Assembly: GCA_019912965.1 (NCBI GenBank)
Contig: JAIOHM010000185.1
Span: 62,001 to 126,000, forward strand
DNA: 64,000 nucleotides
Source: Anaerolineae bacterium
Lineage (GTDB): Bacteria > Chloroflexota > Anaerolineae > Aggregatilineales > Phototrophicaceae
Reading direction: 5' to 3'
Shown piece after piece: positions 17,561 through 26,345 of this stretch. The notes under the pieces are model-generated. The model was not told the origin of the DNA. It made no database searches and saw only the letters and a program-made list of their open reading frames with translations. Each line of letters begins with the position of its first letter. Position 1 is the first letter of the stretch. The position numbers and the translations under genes were made by a program.

Positions 17561-19003
17561 TCAGCCGTTCTTAATCATGACATGCTTGGTAATTTTGTAA
17601 TCTGAAACTGCTTCCGCCGAGAGGTCTTTGCCGAAACCGGACTGCTTAAAACCACCGTGCGGTGTTTCGGAAGTCAGCGGAATATGATCGTTAATCCAGA
17701 CTGTGCCAAATTCCAACTGGGACGACACCCGCATGGCGCGACCAATATCGCGCGTCCAGACCGAAGCAGCAAGGCCATAATTCACATCGTTGGCGAGGCG
17801 AACGGCTTCTTCTTCGCTCTTGAAGGTGTTGATGGTCAGAACCGGGCCAAAAATTTCGCTCTGGATAACCTCGGCTTTCTGGTCGGCATCGACAATCACG
17901 GTCGGCTCGAAATAATAGCCTTTGTCCCGGCCAGAAGGCACAATGCCGCCCGTCAAAATGGTCGCGCCGGAAGCTTTGGCACGGTCAACAAAACCCTGTA
18001 CCCGTTCACGCTGGACACCAGAAATCAGCGGCCCCATCTGTACCCCATCTTCATAGGGCGAACCGACTTTAACAGCGCGCATGGCCTCGACAATGGCTTC
18101 GGTAGCATGGTTGGCGCGGCTGGATTCGACATAAACACGGGTGGCAGCGGTGCAATCCTGCCCGGTATTGACGGTACTGGTAAAAGCAGCAACGCCAGCG
18201 AGAGCTTCGACATCCATATCGTCGAAAACCAAGAAAGGCGCTTTGCCACCGAGTTCGAGATGGACACGCTTGAGGGTATCGGCGGCAGTCCGCATGATCT
18301 TTTTGCCTGTGCCGGTGGAACCTGTCAGGCTGACGAGACGGACATCGGGATGTTCTACTAACGCCTGTCCGGTTTCATTGCCACCCGTCACAATATTGAC
18401 CACGCCATCGGGGATACCCGCTTCGGCAAATAATTCAGCTAACAGGAGCGTGGTCAGGGGTGTTCCGGGGGCAGGCTTGAGCACAATGGTGCAACCCGCA
18501 GCCAACGCCGGGCCAATCTTCCAAATCGCCATCAACAGCGGATAGTTCCAAGGGGTAATCTGTCCGACCACGCCAACGGGTTCGCGGCGATACATGGAGG
18601 TATAACCTTTGGCGTATTCACCCGCTGTATAACCATGTGTATCCCGCGCGGCGGAAGCAAAAAAGCGCAGGTTATCGACACTAAAGGGCAGGTCACCGCC
18701 GAGGCTGACAAACTGGTAAGGCTTGCCTGTGTTTTCCGATTCGAGGCGGGCGAATTCTTCTTTGCGGGCGTCCAGCAAATCAGCTAATTTCCAGATTGCC
18801 AGCGAACGCTCACCGGGGGTCAGCTTCGACCAGCGTCCATCGTAAAAAGCCTGATGCGCCGCGCCAACTGCCCGATTAACATCGGCACGGCTGGCATCCA
18901 CCACTTCCGCAATTTTTTCACCCGTGGCAGGGTTTTCAATGGGCATCCGCTGACCGCCGTCACTGTCTACCCATTGGCCGTCAATCCACAGCTTATAATC
19001 CAT
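17561..19003 (-). CDS. Aldehyde dehydrogenase, likely gamma-aminobutyraldehyde dehydrogenase (PatD-like)
   Basis: The 480-residue NAD-dependent aldehyde dehydrogenase has [13 protein letters not shown] in the cofactor region, [10 protein letters not shown] as the NAD-binding turn, the general-base glutamate in HLELGGKAP, and the catalytic cysteine in NTGQDCTAA. The last motif and the overall sequence resemble E. coli PatD (YdcW), which oxidises 4-aminobutanal from putrescine to GABA. The position inside a polyamine transporter operon supports this. The start is the ATG at 19003 with GAGGA seven bases upstream, not the earlier TTG. Betaine-aldehyde dehydrogenase activity is an alternative. No putrescine transaminase gene is in the window. 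Confidence 0.85.
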   Translation of the reverse strand: MDYKLWIDGQWVDSDGGQRMPIENPATGEKIAEVVDASRADVNRAVGAAHQAFYDGRWSKLTPGERSLAIWKLADLLDARKEEFARLESENTGKPYQFVSLGGDLPFSVDNLRFFASAARDTHGYTAGEYAKGYTSMYRREPVGVVGQITPWNYPLLMAIWKIGPALAAGCTIVLKPAPGTPLTTLLLAELFAEAGIPDGVVNIVTGGNETGQALVEHPDVRLVSLTGSTGTGKKIMRTAADTLKRVHLELGGKAPFLVFDDMDVEALAGVAAFTSTVNTGQDCTAATRVYVESSRANHATEAIVEAMRAVKVGSPYEDGVQMGPLISGVQRERVQGFVDRAKASGATILTGGIVPSGRDKGYYFEPTVIVDADQKAEVIQSEIFGPVLTINTFKSEEEAVRLANDVNYGLAASVWTRDIGRAMRVSSQLEFGTVWINDHIPLTSETPHGGFKQSGFGKDLSAEAVSDYKITKHVMIKNG

Positions 19004-19077
19004 GTTGTGTCCTCGCAAAAAGGGAAATTATTCAATTATTCAGAAAGCGCGGATCGATGCTATTTAACAATTTAGTC

Positions 19078-19150
19078 CGGATAAAAATCCCCACCCCTAA
19101 CCCCTCCCCATGCTATAGGGAGGGGGAACAAGAGGGGGGATACCTATCCG
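19078..19150. repeat. Palindromic GC-rich intergenic repeat, copy 1
   Basis: Terminal inverted ends CGGATA (19078-19083) and TATCCG (19145-19150) bracket C-rich and G-rich tracts that can fold into a long hairpin (CCCCTCCC pairing with GGGAGGGG). The 15-base core CACCCCTAACCCCTC (19092-19106) is identical to the insert inside purL at 28420-28434. It lies in the 194-bp gap between the binding-protein and aldehyde dehydrogenase genes and could reduce read-through or protect upstream mRNA. Confidence 0.7.
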
Positions 19151-19197
19151 CATTTAAAAGCTAAAAGCCGAATACCCGCCCTTTCAACGCAGGAGGG

Positions 19198-20361
19198 TTA
19201 ACGTCCGCCAATCACGGCGATGTAACTGGTGACCCATTCATAGTACGGGACACAAATCGGCCCACGTCCATCGGCACATTCCACCGTCGGCGTCTTCCAG
19301 AAACGGATTTGCTCGAAATTATCGAAGCCGTTGGTGGAGCAACCTTCATCGGTCAGCAGTTCGTTGCCCGTGCAAGCAGCGGGAACCGATGGAACCGAAC
19401 CAAACCATGCGGCAAGATCACCCTGCACTTTGGGGCTGATGGAATGTTCCAGCCACTTGTAGGCACATTCGGGATGAGGGGCGTTGACATGCATCATGGT
19501 GCTGTCCGCCCAGCCGGTTGCACCTTCCTGCGGAATGGTGCTGGCGATAGGTGCGCCACCGGCTACCAACAGGTTGACCTGGAACGGCCATGAACCCGAT
19601 GCGACGATACCTTCATTGGTGAAGTCGTCCATCTGGACAAAGGCGTCGTGCCAATAACGGGCAACGAGTTCGCGCTGCTGACGCAGGAGGTCAAGCGCAG
19701 CGGCAAACTGGGTTGCATCCAATGCATAGGGATCGGTAATGCCCAGATCAGGATTATGGAACATCAGGTATTGGGCAGCATCAGCAATGTGAATCGGGCC
19801 ATCGTAAGCCTGTACGCGCCCGGCATTGGATTCGCCATCCGGCAGGGTTTGTTCTTCAAACACCACACTCCAACTGGTCGGCGCTTCCGGGAATACCACG
19901 GTGTTATACATCAACACATTCGGCCCCCACTGGTACGGAACACCGTAATGTTCAGTTGTGCCGTCACCATCTACATCAACGGTGTGCCAGGGCGCATTTT
20001 GCAGCCGTTCATCAACGGTACTCCAGCTTGGGATTTTATCGACATCGATAGCCTGTACACGGCCACCATAGACCAAACGAAGGCTAGCATCGCCAGAGGC
20101 GGTTACCAAATCAAACAGGCCTTCGTTCATGAGGGCAACCATTTCGTCGGAGGTAGCAGCGGTCTTGATATTTACCTTGCAACCTGTTTCAGCCTCGAAG
20201 CTCGTCACCCAGTCAAACGCCGGATCAGTTTCGCCGCGTTCGATGTATCCCGGCCAAGCCACAATATCGACTTGCCCTTCACCATCCTGCGCCATCACAG
20301 CAGTGACAGAAATGCTCAAAACGAGCGCCGCCAGCAGCAGGAACAAAGAAAACTTTTTCAT
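19198..20361 (-). CDS. Polyamine-type ABC transporter substrate-binding protein (PotD/YdcS-like)
   Basis: This 387-residue secreted protein has a signal peptide (MKKFSLFLLLAALVLS..., cut probably after VMA at about residue 24). The mature part starts EGQVDIVAWPGYIERG, close to the PotD/YdcS opening, and NEGLFDLVTASGDAS and YQWGPNVLMYNT are further family landmarks. Six cysteines in the C-terminal half could form disulfides. The start is the second ATG at 20361: GGAG lies six bases before it, while it abuts the ATG at 20367. It is the first gene of the transport operon and carries its own promoter. Confidence 0.85.
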   Translation of the reverse strand: MKKFSLFLLLAALVLSISVTAVMAQDGEGQVDIVAWPGYIERGETDPAFDWVTSFEAETGCKVNIKTAATSDEMVALMNEGLFDLVTASGDASLRLVYGGRVQAIDVDKIPSWSTVDERLQNAPWHTVDVDGDGTTEHYGVPYQWGPNVLMYNTVVFPEAPTSWSVVFEEQTLPDGESNAGRVQAYDGPIHIADAAQYLMFHNPDLGITDPYALDATQFAAALDLLRQQRELVARYWHDAFVQMDDFTNEGIVASGSWPFQVNLLVAGGAPIASTIPQEGATGWADSTMMHVNAPHPECAYKWLEHSISPKVQGDLAAWFGSVPSVPAACTGNELLTDEGCSTNGFDNFEQIRFWKTPTVECADGRGPICVPYYEWVTSYIAVIGGR

Positions 20362-20397
20362 GCTCATCTCCTACAAATTAAAAATACTTCAGGAGCT

Positions 20398-20411
20398 TAC
20401 GACAAGTCGTA
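20398..20411. promoter_or_regulatory. Inverted repeat downstream of the polyamine operon promoter
   Basis: TACGAC-AA-GTCGTA is a perfect 14-bp inverted repeat located just after the expected transcription start of the binding-protein gene. Its position would suit a repressor operator; no regulator gene is adjacent. Confidence 0.4.
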
Positions 20412-20420
20412 GCCTTTAGA

Positions 20421-20449
20421 ATTATAACAATTGTTTAGAAATCACCCAA
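20421..20449 (-). promoter_or_regulatory. Sigma-70-type promoter of the polyamine transport operon
   Basis: On the minus strand TTGGGT (20449-20444) and a perfect TATAAT (20426-20421) are 17 bp apart, and TGT before the -10 makes it an extended -10. It points at the binding-protein gene, giving a leader of roughly 55 nt. Confidence 0.7.
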
Positions 20450-20479
20450 CCTTTCCTGTTACTTTCAACAAGGATTGAA

Positions 20480-21451
20480 TTAGCGTAAGCCATCCACAGT
20501 CAGGCGACCAGCAGCAACGGCTGATTTAAAAACGGCAATGGTTTCGGCAACGCCCTGCTCTAGCGGAGTGTAATCCAAGCCGCCAAGTACACTTGCCAGC
20601 GCTGCATCTTCCATTTCTTCAGGAAAGGGCAACTGCTTGTCATCAAAGGTGATTTGGGCATTGGGTTCAACCGCTTGAATCGCCGCAACAATTTCGCCCA
20701 TCCACACGACACTACCGCGCAGGTTGAAGACATCCGCACCCTGAAAAGCGGTACGGGCAGAGCGAATAAAAATTCGGGCAGTATCATCGGCATACTGATA
20801 CATGGAACGTCCGCCGTAGGGGATGTGGTAGGACTGACCCAGTGCAGCGGCGAGCATAGCTTTGGTTGGGCTGGAAGTCATGCCCTGATCGCGCCCCGGC
20901 CCATAGACGATGTAAGGACGCAGGCCAATGCTGCTGAGGCCATCGTCCAGCCAATAAATGCGGGCTGTGCCTTCGTTGGCTTGTTTGTAAACGCCGTAAT
21001 GGGTGCGGGGTTTGGGTGCGGCTTCGTGCTGCAAGGCACCTTCGGGATACTCTTCGCTCAACCCATAAACGGCGATACTGCTGGCGTAAACGACGTGCTT
21101 CAGTCCAGCGCGTTTAGCAGCTTCAAAAATATTGACTGTACCCACGACATTCACACGCGCGCCGAGCGAGGGGTCGGCTTTGCACATAGGCACTTGCAAT
21201 CCGGCAAGGTGGATGATGTGGGTCGTGCCTGTATCTTTCACGGCGGATTCGACTACATTTAAATCGGACACATCGCCTTTGATGAAGTTGACCTGCGCCA
21301 ATTCGTCGGCGGTCATGATGAGTTCGAGGCGGTGGGTGCTGCCACCTAAGTCAAAAACAGTAGTCGGAATACCTTCGCGCACCAGATTACGAACAACCCA
21401 TGCGCCGATGCAGCCCAGCGCACCCGTCACCAAAAATCGTTCGTCAGCCAT
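20480..21451 (-). CDS. NAD-dependent epimerase/dehydratase family protein
   Basis: The 323-residue short-chain-type enzyme has the nucleotide-binding loop TGALGCIGAWV near the N-terminus, GDVSD and HLAGL segments, and the catalytic pair in YGVYK. These mark an extended SDR such as a nucleotide-sugar epimerase or dehydratase. The C-terminal region does not identify the sugar. It starts 3 bp after the pyrF stop, as the last gene of the pyrimidine operon. A nucleotide-sugar substrate would be consistent with that neighbourhood, but this is inference. Confidence 0.82.
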   Translation of the reverse strand: MADERFLVTGALGCIGAWVVRNLVREGIPTTVFDLGGSTHRLELIMTADELAQVNFIKGDVSDLNVVESAVKDTGTTHIIHLAGLQVPMCKADPSLGARVNVVGTVNIFEAAKRAGLKHVVYASSIAVYGLSEEYPEGALQHEAAPKPRTHYGVYKQANEGTARIYWLDDGLSSIGLRPYIVYGPGRDQGMTSSPTKAMLAAALGQSYHIPYGGRSMYQYADDTARIFIRSARTAFQGADVFNLRGSVVWMGEIVAAIQAVEPNAQITFDDKQLPFPEEMEDAALASVLGGLDYTPLEQGVAETIAVFKSAVAAGRLTVDGLR

Positions 21452-21454
21452 CTT

Positions 21455-22261
21455 TTACCCCTTTGGGCGGTGTTGATTAATTTCGTCACGCAACTGCTTG
21501 GCAGCCTTACGCGGTTCATTGGCAAAAATAATACTGCGGGCAGCATTAATAATCATGCCTTTACGGTCACCATTCAAACCTGATGTGACAGTCAATTTGA
21601 CATTACCGCCCTGCGCGCCAATCCCAGGCACGAGCAGCGTCATATCACCAACCAGTTCGCGTACCTGTCGCAGCTCTTGCGGGTAAGTCGCGCCAACCAC
21701 CAGCATACAATTGCCCAGCGTATTCCACTCGGCATGCACTTTTTCGGCAATAACGTGCCAGAGTGGCTTGCCGCCCACATCCAAATCCTGTAACTCGCGT
21801 GCGCCGGGATTCGAAGTGCGGCATAGAATAATCGAGCATTTGTCTTCCCGCTGTAAGAACGGTTGGAGCGCCTGTTTACCCAGGTAAGGATGCAGCGTCA
21901 CAGCATCAAAATTGAACCAGTCAAAAATGGCTTCAACGTATCCGGCATTGGTCGAACCAATATCGGCGCGTTTGGCGTCACAGATCGTCAGGATATTTGG
22001 ATGCCGTTCCTGTAAATAGGCAACGGTCATCTTAAGTTCACTAATGCCCCGGTCGCCGCGCGCCTCGTAAAATGCAATATTCATCTTATAGGCGCTCACA
22101 AAGTCGCGGGTTTCTTCGATCACCCAGCGATTGAAAGCAAATTGCGGGAACGGATCATCCCGATAATGGCGAGGAAGCTGGCGCAGGTCGCTATCCAGCC
22201 CAACACACAACAGTGAATTTACTTGGTCGACTCGATTGTTATACTTTTCCAGAGGATTCAT
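21455..22261 (-). CDS. pyrF: Orotidine-5'-phosphate decarboxylase
   Basis: The 268-residue enzyme converts OMP to UMP, the last step of de novo UMP synthesis. CVGLDSD at the N-terminus, the catalytic DAKRADIGST motif (Lys and Asp residues of the charged network) and the phosphate-binding VPGIGAQGG loop are present. The length and motif spacing fit the longer type-2 (PyrF2) group rather than the 230-residue E. coli form. It follows pyrE by 6 bp in the pyrimidine operon. Confidence 0.93.
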   Translation of the reverse strand: MNPLEKYNNRVDQVNSLLCVGLDSDLRQLPRHYRDDPFPQFAFNRWVIEETRDFVSAYKMNIAFYEARGDRGISELKMTVAYLQERHPNILTICDAKRADIGSTNAGYVEAIFDWFNFDAVTLHPYLGKQALQPFLQREDKCSIILCRTSNPGARELQDLDVGGKPLWHVIAEKVHAEWNTLGNCMLVVGATYPQELRQVRELVGDMTLLVPGIGAQGGNVKLTVTSGLNGDRKGMIINAARSIIFANEPRKAAKQLRDEINQHRPKG

Positions 22262-22267
22262 GCGTGA

Positions 22268-22906
22268 CTAAAACCCATGCTTTTCTGCCCAATGCGCCGG
22301 ATCGCGCAGCCAATCTTCAATAATTGCCATCTCATCAGCGGTAAAACGCCCCATTGAGAAGGCTTCCTGAAGGATAATCGCAAATGATGTTAAAGGATAG
22401 AGTCGGACTTGAACATCTGTGAACGCAGAGGCTGCTTCCGCGAATTCATAGCTGACAATGGTCAAGCAAACATCGACCTGCGCTCCATCCTGTCGCAGCG
22501 CCTCTACCCCGGCAAGACTGCTGCCCCCGGTGGTGACTAAATCTTCGACCAGCAACACACGCTTATTGGCTACGTCGCCACCTTCAATACGGCTTTTTGT
22601 GCCGTGTTCTTTGGGCTGTTTACGGACAAAAACGGATGGTTTACGGGTGACATAGCCCAAAGTGGCGCTGTGCGGAATGCCACCCGATTCGATGCCCGCA
22701 ATAACATCAAATTCCAGTCCATTTTCCGCGATCACAGCCTGAAAACCTGCGATCACCTTTTGCCATTGTTCCGGCCAATAGGGAATGCGGCGGTTATCGA
22801 CATAAACGGGCGAAATCAAACCGGATTTAAATGTTATCGGTTTATGGGGCGAAAAACCGACCGCATTAATTTCTAGCAGCGCCCGCGCGACCTGTTGTTT
22901 ATACAT
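22268..22906 (-). CDS. pyrE: Orotate phosphoribosyltransferase
   Basis: The 212-residue enzyme adds ribose-5-phosphate from PRPP to orotate, giving OMP. The PRPP-binding motif VLLVEDLVTTGGSS and the flexible-loop segment RKQPKEHGTKSRIEG are intact, and FKSGLISPVYVDNR is the orotate-side segment. Its ATG at 22906 overlaps the stop of pyrD by 8 bp, so translation is probably coupled. Confidence 0.94.
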   Translation of the reverse strand: MYKQQVARALLEINAVGFSPHKPITFKSGLISPVYVDNRRIPYWPEQWQKVIAGFQAVIAENGLEFDVIAGIESGGIPHSATLGYVTRKPSVFVRKQPKEHGTKSRIEGGDVANKRVLLVEDLVTTGGSSLAGVEALRQDGAQVDVCLTIVSYEFAEAASAFTDVQVRLYPLTSFAIILQEAFSMGRFTADEMAIIEDWLRDPAHWAEKHGF

Positions 22907-24020
22907 ATTCCAACCTTTTCGCAGCTTCTGCCGCTATAACCGCCCCAGCCAAAGGGCCGCGATAAATCAGGGCTGACCAATACTGCGCCGCGCGAATACC
23001 CAAATCAGCATAAGCTAAAAAGGTTTCGCCATCCTGTAGGCCACCGCAGCCGATGACATCAACAGGATAGTTGTACTGCGTTTTCTCCACCATCAGCAAG
23101 GCGGCAACTCGTAAAGCAGATGGGTGCAAACGTCCACCCCCTACCCCAGCCTGCAATGCTGGATTATCCGGTTGTGGGGCAGGCAAAGTATTGGTTGCTA
23201 TGACCGCACGAACACCTGTTTCGGCAAAAACGCGCATGAGCGTCCGATATTGTTCATCGGACAAGTTTGGGCTAATTTTCACCCACAGCGGAATCGACTC
23301 ACCTAAAAGCCCTACAACTGCGCTGCATAATGCGTGTGTGCGGGATTCGGTTTGGTGGCTGCCGGGATCGTCTTCCGTATTCGGGCAGCTTATGTTGAGC
23401 GTGAACCATGATGGATTAATCCGCGCGGCGAGAAATGAACTTATGGTTTCCAGCACTTCGGTTCGTTCCTGATCGGCATCGGACACACCGGGACTGACGG
23501 CGATATTGATCCCAAATACAGATGGCAGATGACGTTTACGCGCACCCAAGAAATAAGCAGCAGCAGTTGAACCGGGATTTTTCAAGCCGATGTAATTCTG
23601 GGTCGAGTTGGTAGGCACGTCGCGCCAAATGACCGTACCGGGATTGCCCATACGCGGCCAACGGGTGAATGAACCGAACTCTACAGCGCCAACCAAATCC
23701 GGCATAGCACGCCAGCCGGGAATGATGTTATCGAAGGAATTGAAGGCAACATCTTCGTTGTCAAAGCCATGTCCTTTAACGAATCCCGCTGCCAAAATCA
23801 GGGGATGTGGCAGAGAAACACCACCGACCTCGACAGGTTGAGGGCGAAAGCTCATCCGATGCACTAAACGCAAAATGGGTTGTGTCCAGAAATGGTCATC
23901 CAGCCAACCAAGCAAACGCATAGCAGTTTCGTGAGCATTCTGCGGCGACTGACGGAATATCAATGGGCAAGCAAGCCAGCGGTAAGTGAAGTTATAAATC
24001 GCCAGCCACACCCGCCGCAT
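22899..24020 (-). CDS. pyrD: Dihydroorotate dehydrogenase, class-2-like
   Basis: The 373-residue flavoenzyme oxidises dihydroorotate to orotate. Motifs include PLILAAGFVKGH (FMN cap), NPGTVIW, NISCPNTEDDPG (substrate-binding asparagines), LWVKISPNL (FMN lysine) and IGCGGLQDGE (FMN phosphate loop). The helical N-terminal extension (MRRVWLAIYNFTYRW) resembles the membrane-contacting region of quinone-linked class-2 enzymes. The start is the ATG at 24020, 2 bp after the pyrC stop; the longer frame overlaps pyrC. The sequence is rather diverged, so the electron acceptor is uncertain. Confidence 0.87.
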   Translation of the reverse strand: MRRVWLAIYNFTYRWLACPLIFRQSPQNAHETAMRLLGWLDDHFWTQPILRLVHRMSFRPQPVEVGGVSLPHPLILAAGFVKGHGFDNEDVAFNSFDNIIPGWRAMPDLVGAVEFGSFTRWPRMGNPGTVIWRDVPTNSTQNYIGLKNPGSTAAAYFLGARKRHLPSVFGINIAVSPGVSDADQERTEVLETISSFLAARINPSWFTLNISCPNTEDDPGSHQTESRTHALCSAVVGLLGESIPLWVKISPNLSDEQYRTLMRVFAETGVRAVIATNTLPAPQPDNPALQAGVGGGRLHPSALRVAALLMVEKTQYNYPVDVIGCGGLQDGETFLAYADLGIRAAQYWSALIYRGPLAGAVIAAEAAKRLEYV

Positions 24021-24022
24021 TA

Positions 24023-25096
24023 TCACCCCACAGCCACATTCTGACCGAAACCGGGTTCGACCAGCACAGTTTCGCCATCGAACACTTTTTGCCCGCGAAT
24101 CCAAACTTCGCGCACACGGCCATGAACCTGCATTCCTTCAAATGGCGACCATCCACAAGCCGTTCGTAATTGGGAACGCTGGATGATGTAGCTGGCATCC
24201 AGATCAACCCGCGTGTAGGTTTCTGAATCTGGCTTTAACCCCCAAATGCGCTGGGCATTGGTCGCCAGCAGTTCGATGACTCGTTCAATCGTCAGACGAT
24301 TTTGATGAACAGCCGTGAGCAGCAGGGGCAAGGTTGTCTCTAAGCCGGGGACACCGTAAGGCGGTTTTTCGGAGGCTTTTTCGTCGAGTGTATGGGGGGC
24401 GTGATCGGACTCGACCACATCCACTACACCCGATTCAATCGCCTCCCAAAGCGCGGCTTGGTCGGCTTTCGTCTTGAGTTCGGGTTTCATCAACCCAAAC
24501 GCGCCGAGGGTGGGCAAATCGTCCACCGTCAGAAACAAATGATGGGGTGTGACGCCGACGGTTACAGGCAAACCTTCTTCTTTGGCGACGGTCAGCAGGT
24601 CAATCTCATGAGCCAGCGAAATGTGACAAAAATGAGTGGGTTTGCGATGTTTACGAACAAGATCAAGAATATCGGCTACAGTATCGTCCTCAGCGTGAAC
24701 AGCGATAATTTTATGCGCAGGCCAAGCGGCATAATGGCGATCACGGGCGGCTTGATCGGCTATGAGGAGTGTTCCGGTGGTGGCATTATTGTAGATTTTG
24801 AGGCCACAGGCGCGACCCGCAACGAGGGGATATTCGGTCTGATTATCATCTTGTGATGCGCCGAAATATAGACCCCAATCGCAAACCGCGGTCGCTCCAA
24901 TCCGGGTTAATTTATGGTCAAAAGCGGCGTGGTTGATGGCGGGCGGCGCGGTATTGGGCATATCCATCACCACCCAATAACCACCTGCTAAAGCGGCAGC
25001 GGTTTCGCTGGCAAAAGTGGCTTTATGCGCCCAATCCAGATCGCGCAAATGCACATGCGGATCGACCATGGCGGGAATGCGGATTTCGCGCGTCAT
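24023..25096 (-). CDS. pyrC: Dihydroorotase
   Basis: The 357-residue amidohydrolase interconverts carbamoyl aspartate and dihydroorotate. The metal-binding motif is DPHVHLRD, followed by the lysine of GLKIYNNAT (likely carboxylated metal bridge), histidines in FCHIS and VTPHHL, and the aspartate of ESDHAPHT. This pattern is closer to the CAD-type dihydroorotase than to short E. coli PyrC. Its start ATG overlaps the pyrB stop by 4 bp (ATGA), so PyrB and PyrC may work as a complex, as in several bacteria. Confidence 0.92.
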   Translation of the reverse strand: MTREIRIPAMVDPHVHLRDLDWAHKATFASETAAALAGGYWVVMDMPNTAPPAINHAAFDHKLTRIGATAVCDWGLYFGASQDDNQTEYPLVAGRACGLKIYNNATTGTLLIADQAARDRHYAAWPAHKIIAVHAEDDTVADILDLVRKHRKPTHFCHISLAHEIDLLTVAKEEGLPVTVGVTPHHLFLTVDDLPTLGAFGLMKPELKTKADQAALWEAIESGVVDVVESDHAPHTLDEKASEKPPYGVPGLETTLPLLLTAVHQNRLTIERVIELLATNAQRIWGLKPDSETYTRVDLDASYIIQRSQLRTACGWSPFEGMQVHGRVREVWIRGQKVFDGETVLVEPGFGQNVAVG

Positions 25097-26166
25097 GCCC
25101 CTGCCAATCCTAGAACCTTCGCCAACAGCGCCATACGGACAAACATGCCGTTTTCCATCTGCCCAAAGTAGACGGCGCGTGGGTCTTCATCCAACACATC
25201 ATGATCGGATTGTGTACCCATCTCATGTTTACGTGGGAGGGGGTGCATCAAAATGGCGTCCGATTTGGCACGGCTAAGAACTTCCGGCGTCATGACGAAA
25301 TGATCGCGGATGGCTTCGTAATCTGCCGGATTGGCGAAGCGTTCTTCCTGTACGCGCGTCCAGTAAATGACATCACTGGTCGCCAGCACTTCATCCAGTT
25401 CACTCGTTTGATGAACCTGATAACCACGCTGCACCAGAAAATCCTGAATGTAGGCGGGCATTTGCAATATGTCCGGCGAGACAAAACAAAAGGTGACATT
25501 CTTCGCTTCGTACTGGGCAATCAATTTTGAGAGGGAGTGCACTGTGCGGCCATTACGCAAGTCGCCAACCATAGTGACAGTGAGGTTATCGATGCCATTT
25601 TTATAGTCAGTAATGGTGAAGAGGTCGAGCAATGCCTGTGTGGGATGTTCGCCAATGCCATCGCCACCGCTCACAATGACTGGATGACGGTCTAGACGGG
25701 TGTGGAGCTTATCAAGATAATAGGCAGCTTCATAGGATGAGCCTACATCGGGATGTCGTAAAACGATCACATCGGCATAACAGCCAACCGCACGGAGTGT
25801 ATCAGCCAGATTTTCGCCTTTATAAACCGATGAAAACTGGACGCCGCCGCTGGTGCTGACGACCGCGCCGCCTAAACGATGCATGGCCGCCTGAAATGAC
25901 ATATCGGTACGGGTGCTGGCCTCATAAAACAGAGTCGCCATCACTTTGCCAGCGCCGATTTCGATCAGTGAGCGGTCACCCTGCCGCACCCGTTCGCGCA
26001 GTGAAAGCGCCAATTGAAATAAATCCTGTAAATCCAGATAGGAGAATTGTTCAACCGTGACGATGTGCTTGCCAGTGAAACTGCCATCAATCTTACGCGG
26101 GGAATACAACCGGGTAAAAGCCTCCGAAGAGTGAGCCTCCCCGTTACCAGTTTTCGCAGCAACCAT
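25093..26166 (-). CDS. pyrB: Aspartate carbamoyltransferase catalytic subunit
   Basis: The 357-residue enzyme makes carbamoyl aspartate, the committed step of pyrimidine synthesis. The carbamoyl-phosphate loop reads FYEASTRTDMSF, HPTQALLD binds the substrate, and MHPLPR the aspartate side. An N-terminal extension of about 30 residues precedes the usual fold. No pyrI regulatory gene follows. It is the first gene of the leftward pyr operon; AAGGA lies 7 bases before the ATG at 26166. Confidence 0.93.
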   Translation of the reverse strand: MVAAKTGNGEAHSSEAFTRLYSPRKIDGSFTGKHIVTVEQFSYLDLQDLFQLALSLRERVRQGDRSLIEIGAGKVMATLFYEASTRTDMSFQAAMHRLGGAVVSTSGGVQFSSVYKGENLADTLRAVGCYADVIVLRHPDVGSSYEAAYYLDKLHTRLDRHPVIVSGGDGIGEHPTQALLDLFTITDYKNGIDNLTVTMVGDLRNGRTVHSLSKLIAQYEAKNVTFCFVSPDILQMPAYIQDFLVQRGYQVHQTSELDEVLATSDVIYWTRVQEERFANPADYEAIRDHFVMTPEVLSRAKSDAILMHPLPRKHEMGTQSDHDVLDEDPRAVYFGQMENGMFVRMALLAKVLGLAGA

Positions 26167-26195
26167 TGTGTGTCCTTATGCTGAATGGCGACCCA

Positions 26196-26204
26196 ATCAT
26201 AGCA
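26196..26204 (-). promoter_or_regulatory. Extended -10 promoter of the pyrimidine operon
   Basis: The minus strand reads TGCTATGAT, an extended -10 element (TGn plus TATGAT), with no good -35. It lies 30 bp upstream of the pyrB ATG, giving a leader of about 22 nt, too short for a classical PyrR-type attenuator. Confidence 0.45.
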
Positions 26205-26258
26205 GAAAAGTACCTGCCAGCCACGCCCAAAATTTGACTAGGCATGCGGATTGTGAAG

Positions 26259-26267
26259 TGTTACACT
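26259..26267 (+). promoter_or_regulatory. Possible extended -10 promoter of the purine operon
   Basis: TGTTACACT fits an extended -10 (TGn plus TACACT) about 80 bp before the purL start. It sits inside a small inverted repeat AGTGT-T-ACACT (26257-26267). A TTGACT 22 bp upstream is too far away to be a normal -35. Confidence 0.35.
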
Positions 26268-26345
26268 AGGCTTCCATCGAATACACCTGAGCACATCCGA
26301 CCCTATAACACAACACTCAATAAATCCCTATCAGGAGACTAACGG

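Noticed and set aside
26234-26267. TTGACT and TACACT as a classical purL promoter
   Set aside because: Spacing of 22 bp is outside the normal range; only the extended -10 element is kept, at low confidence.
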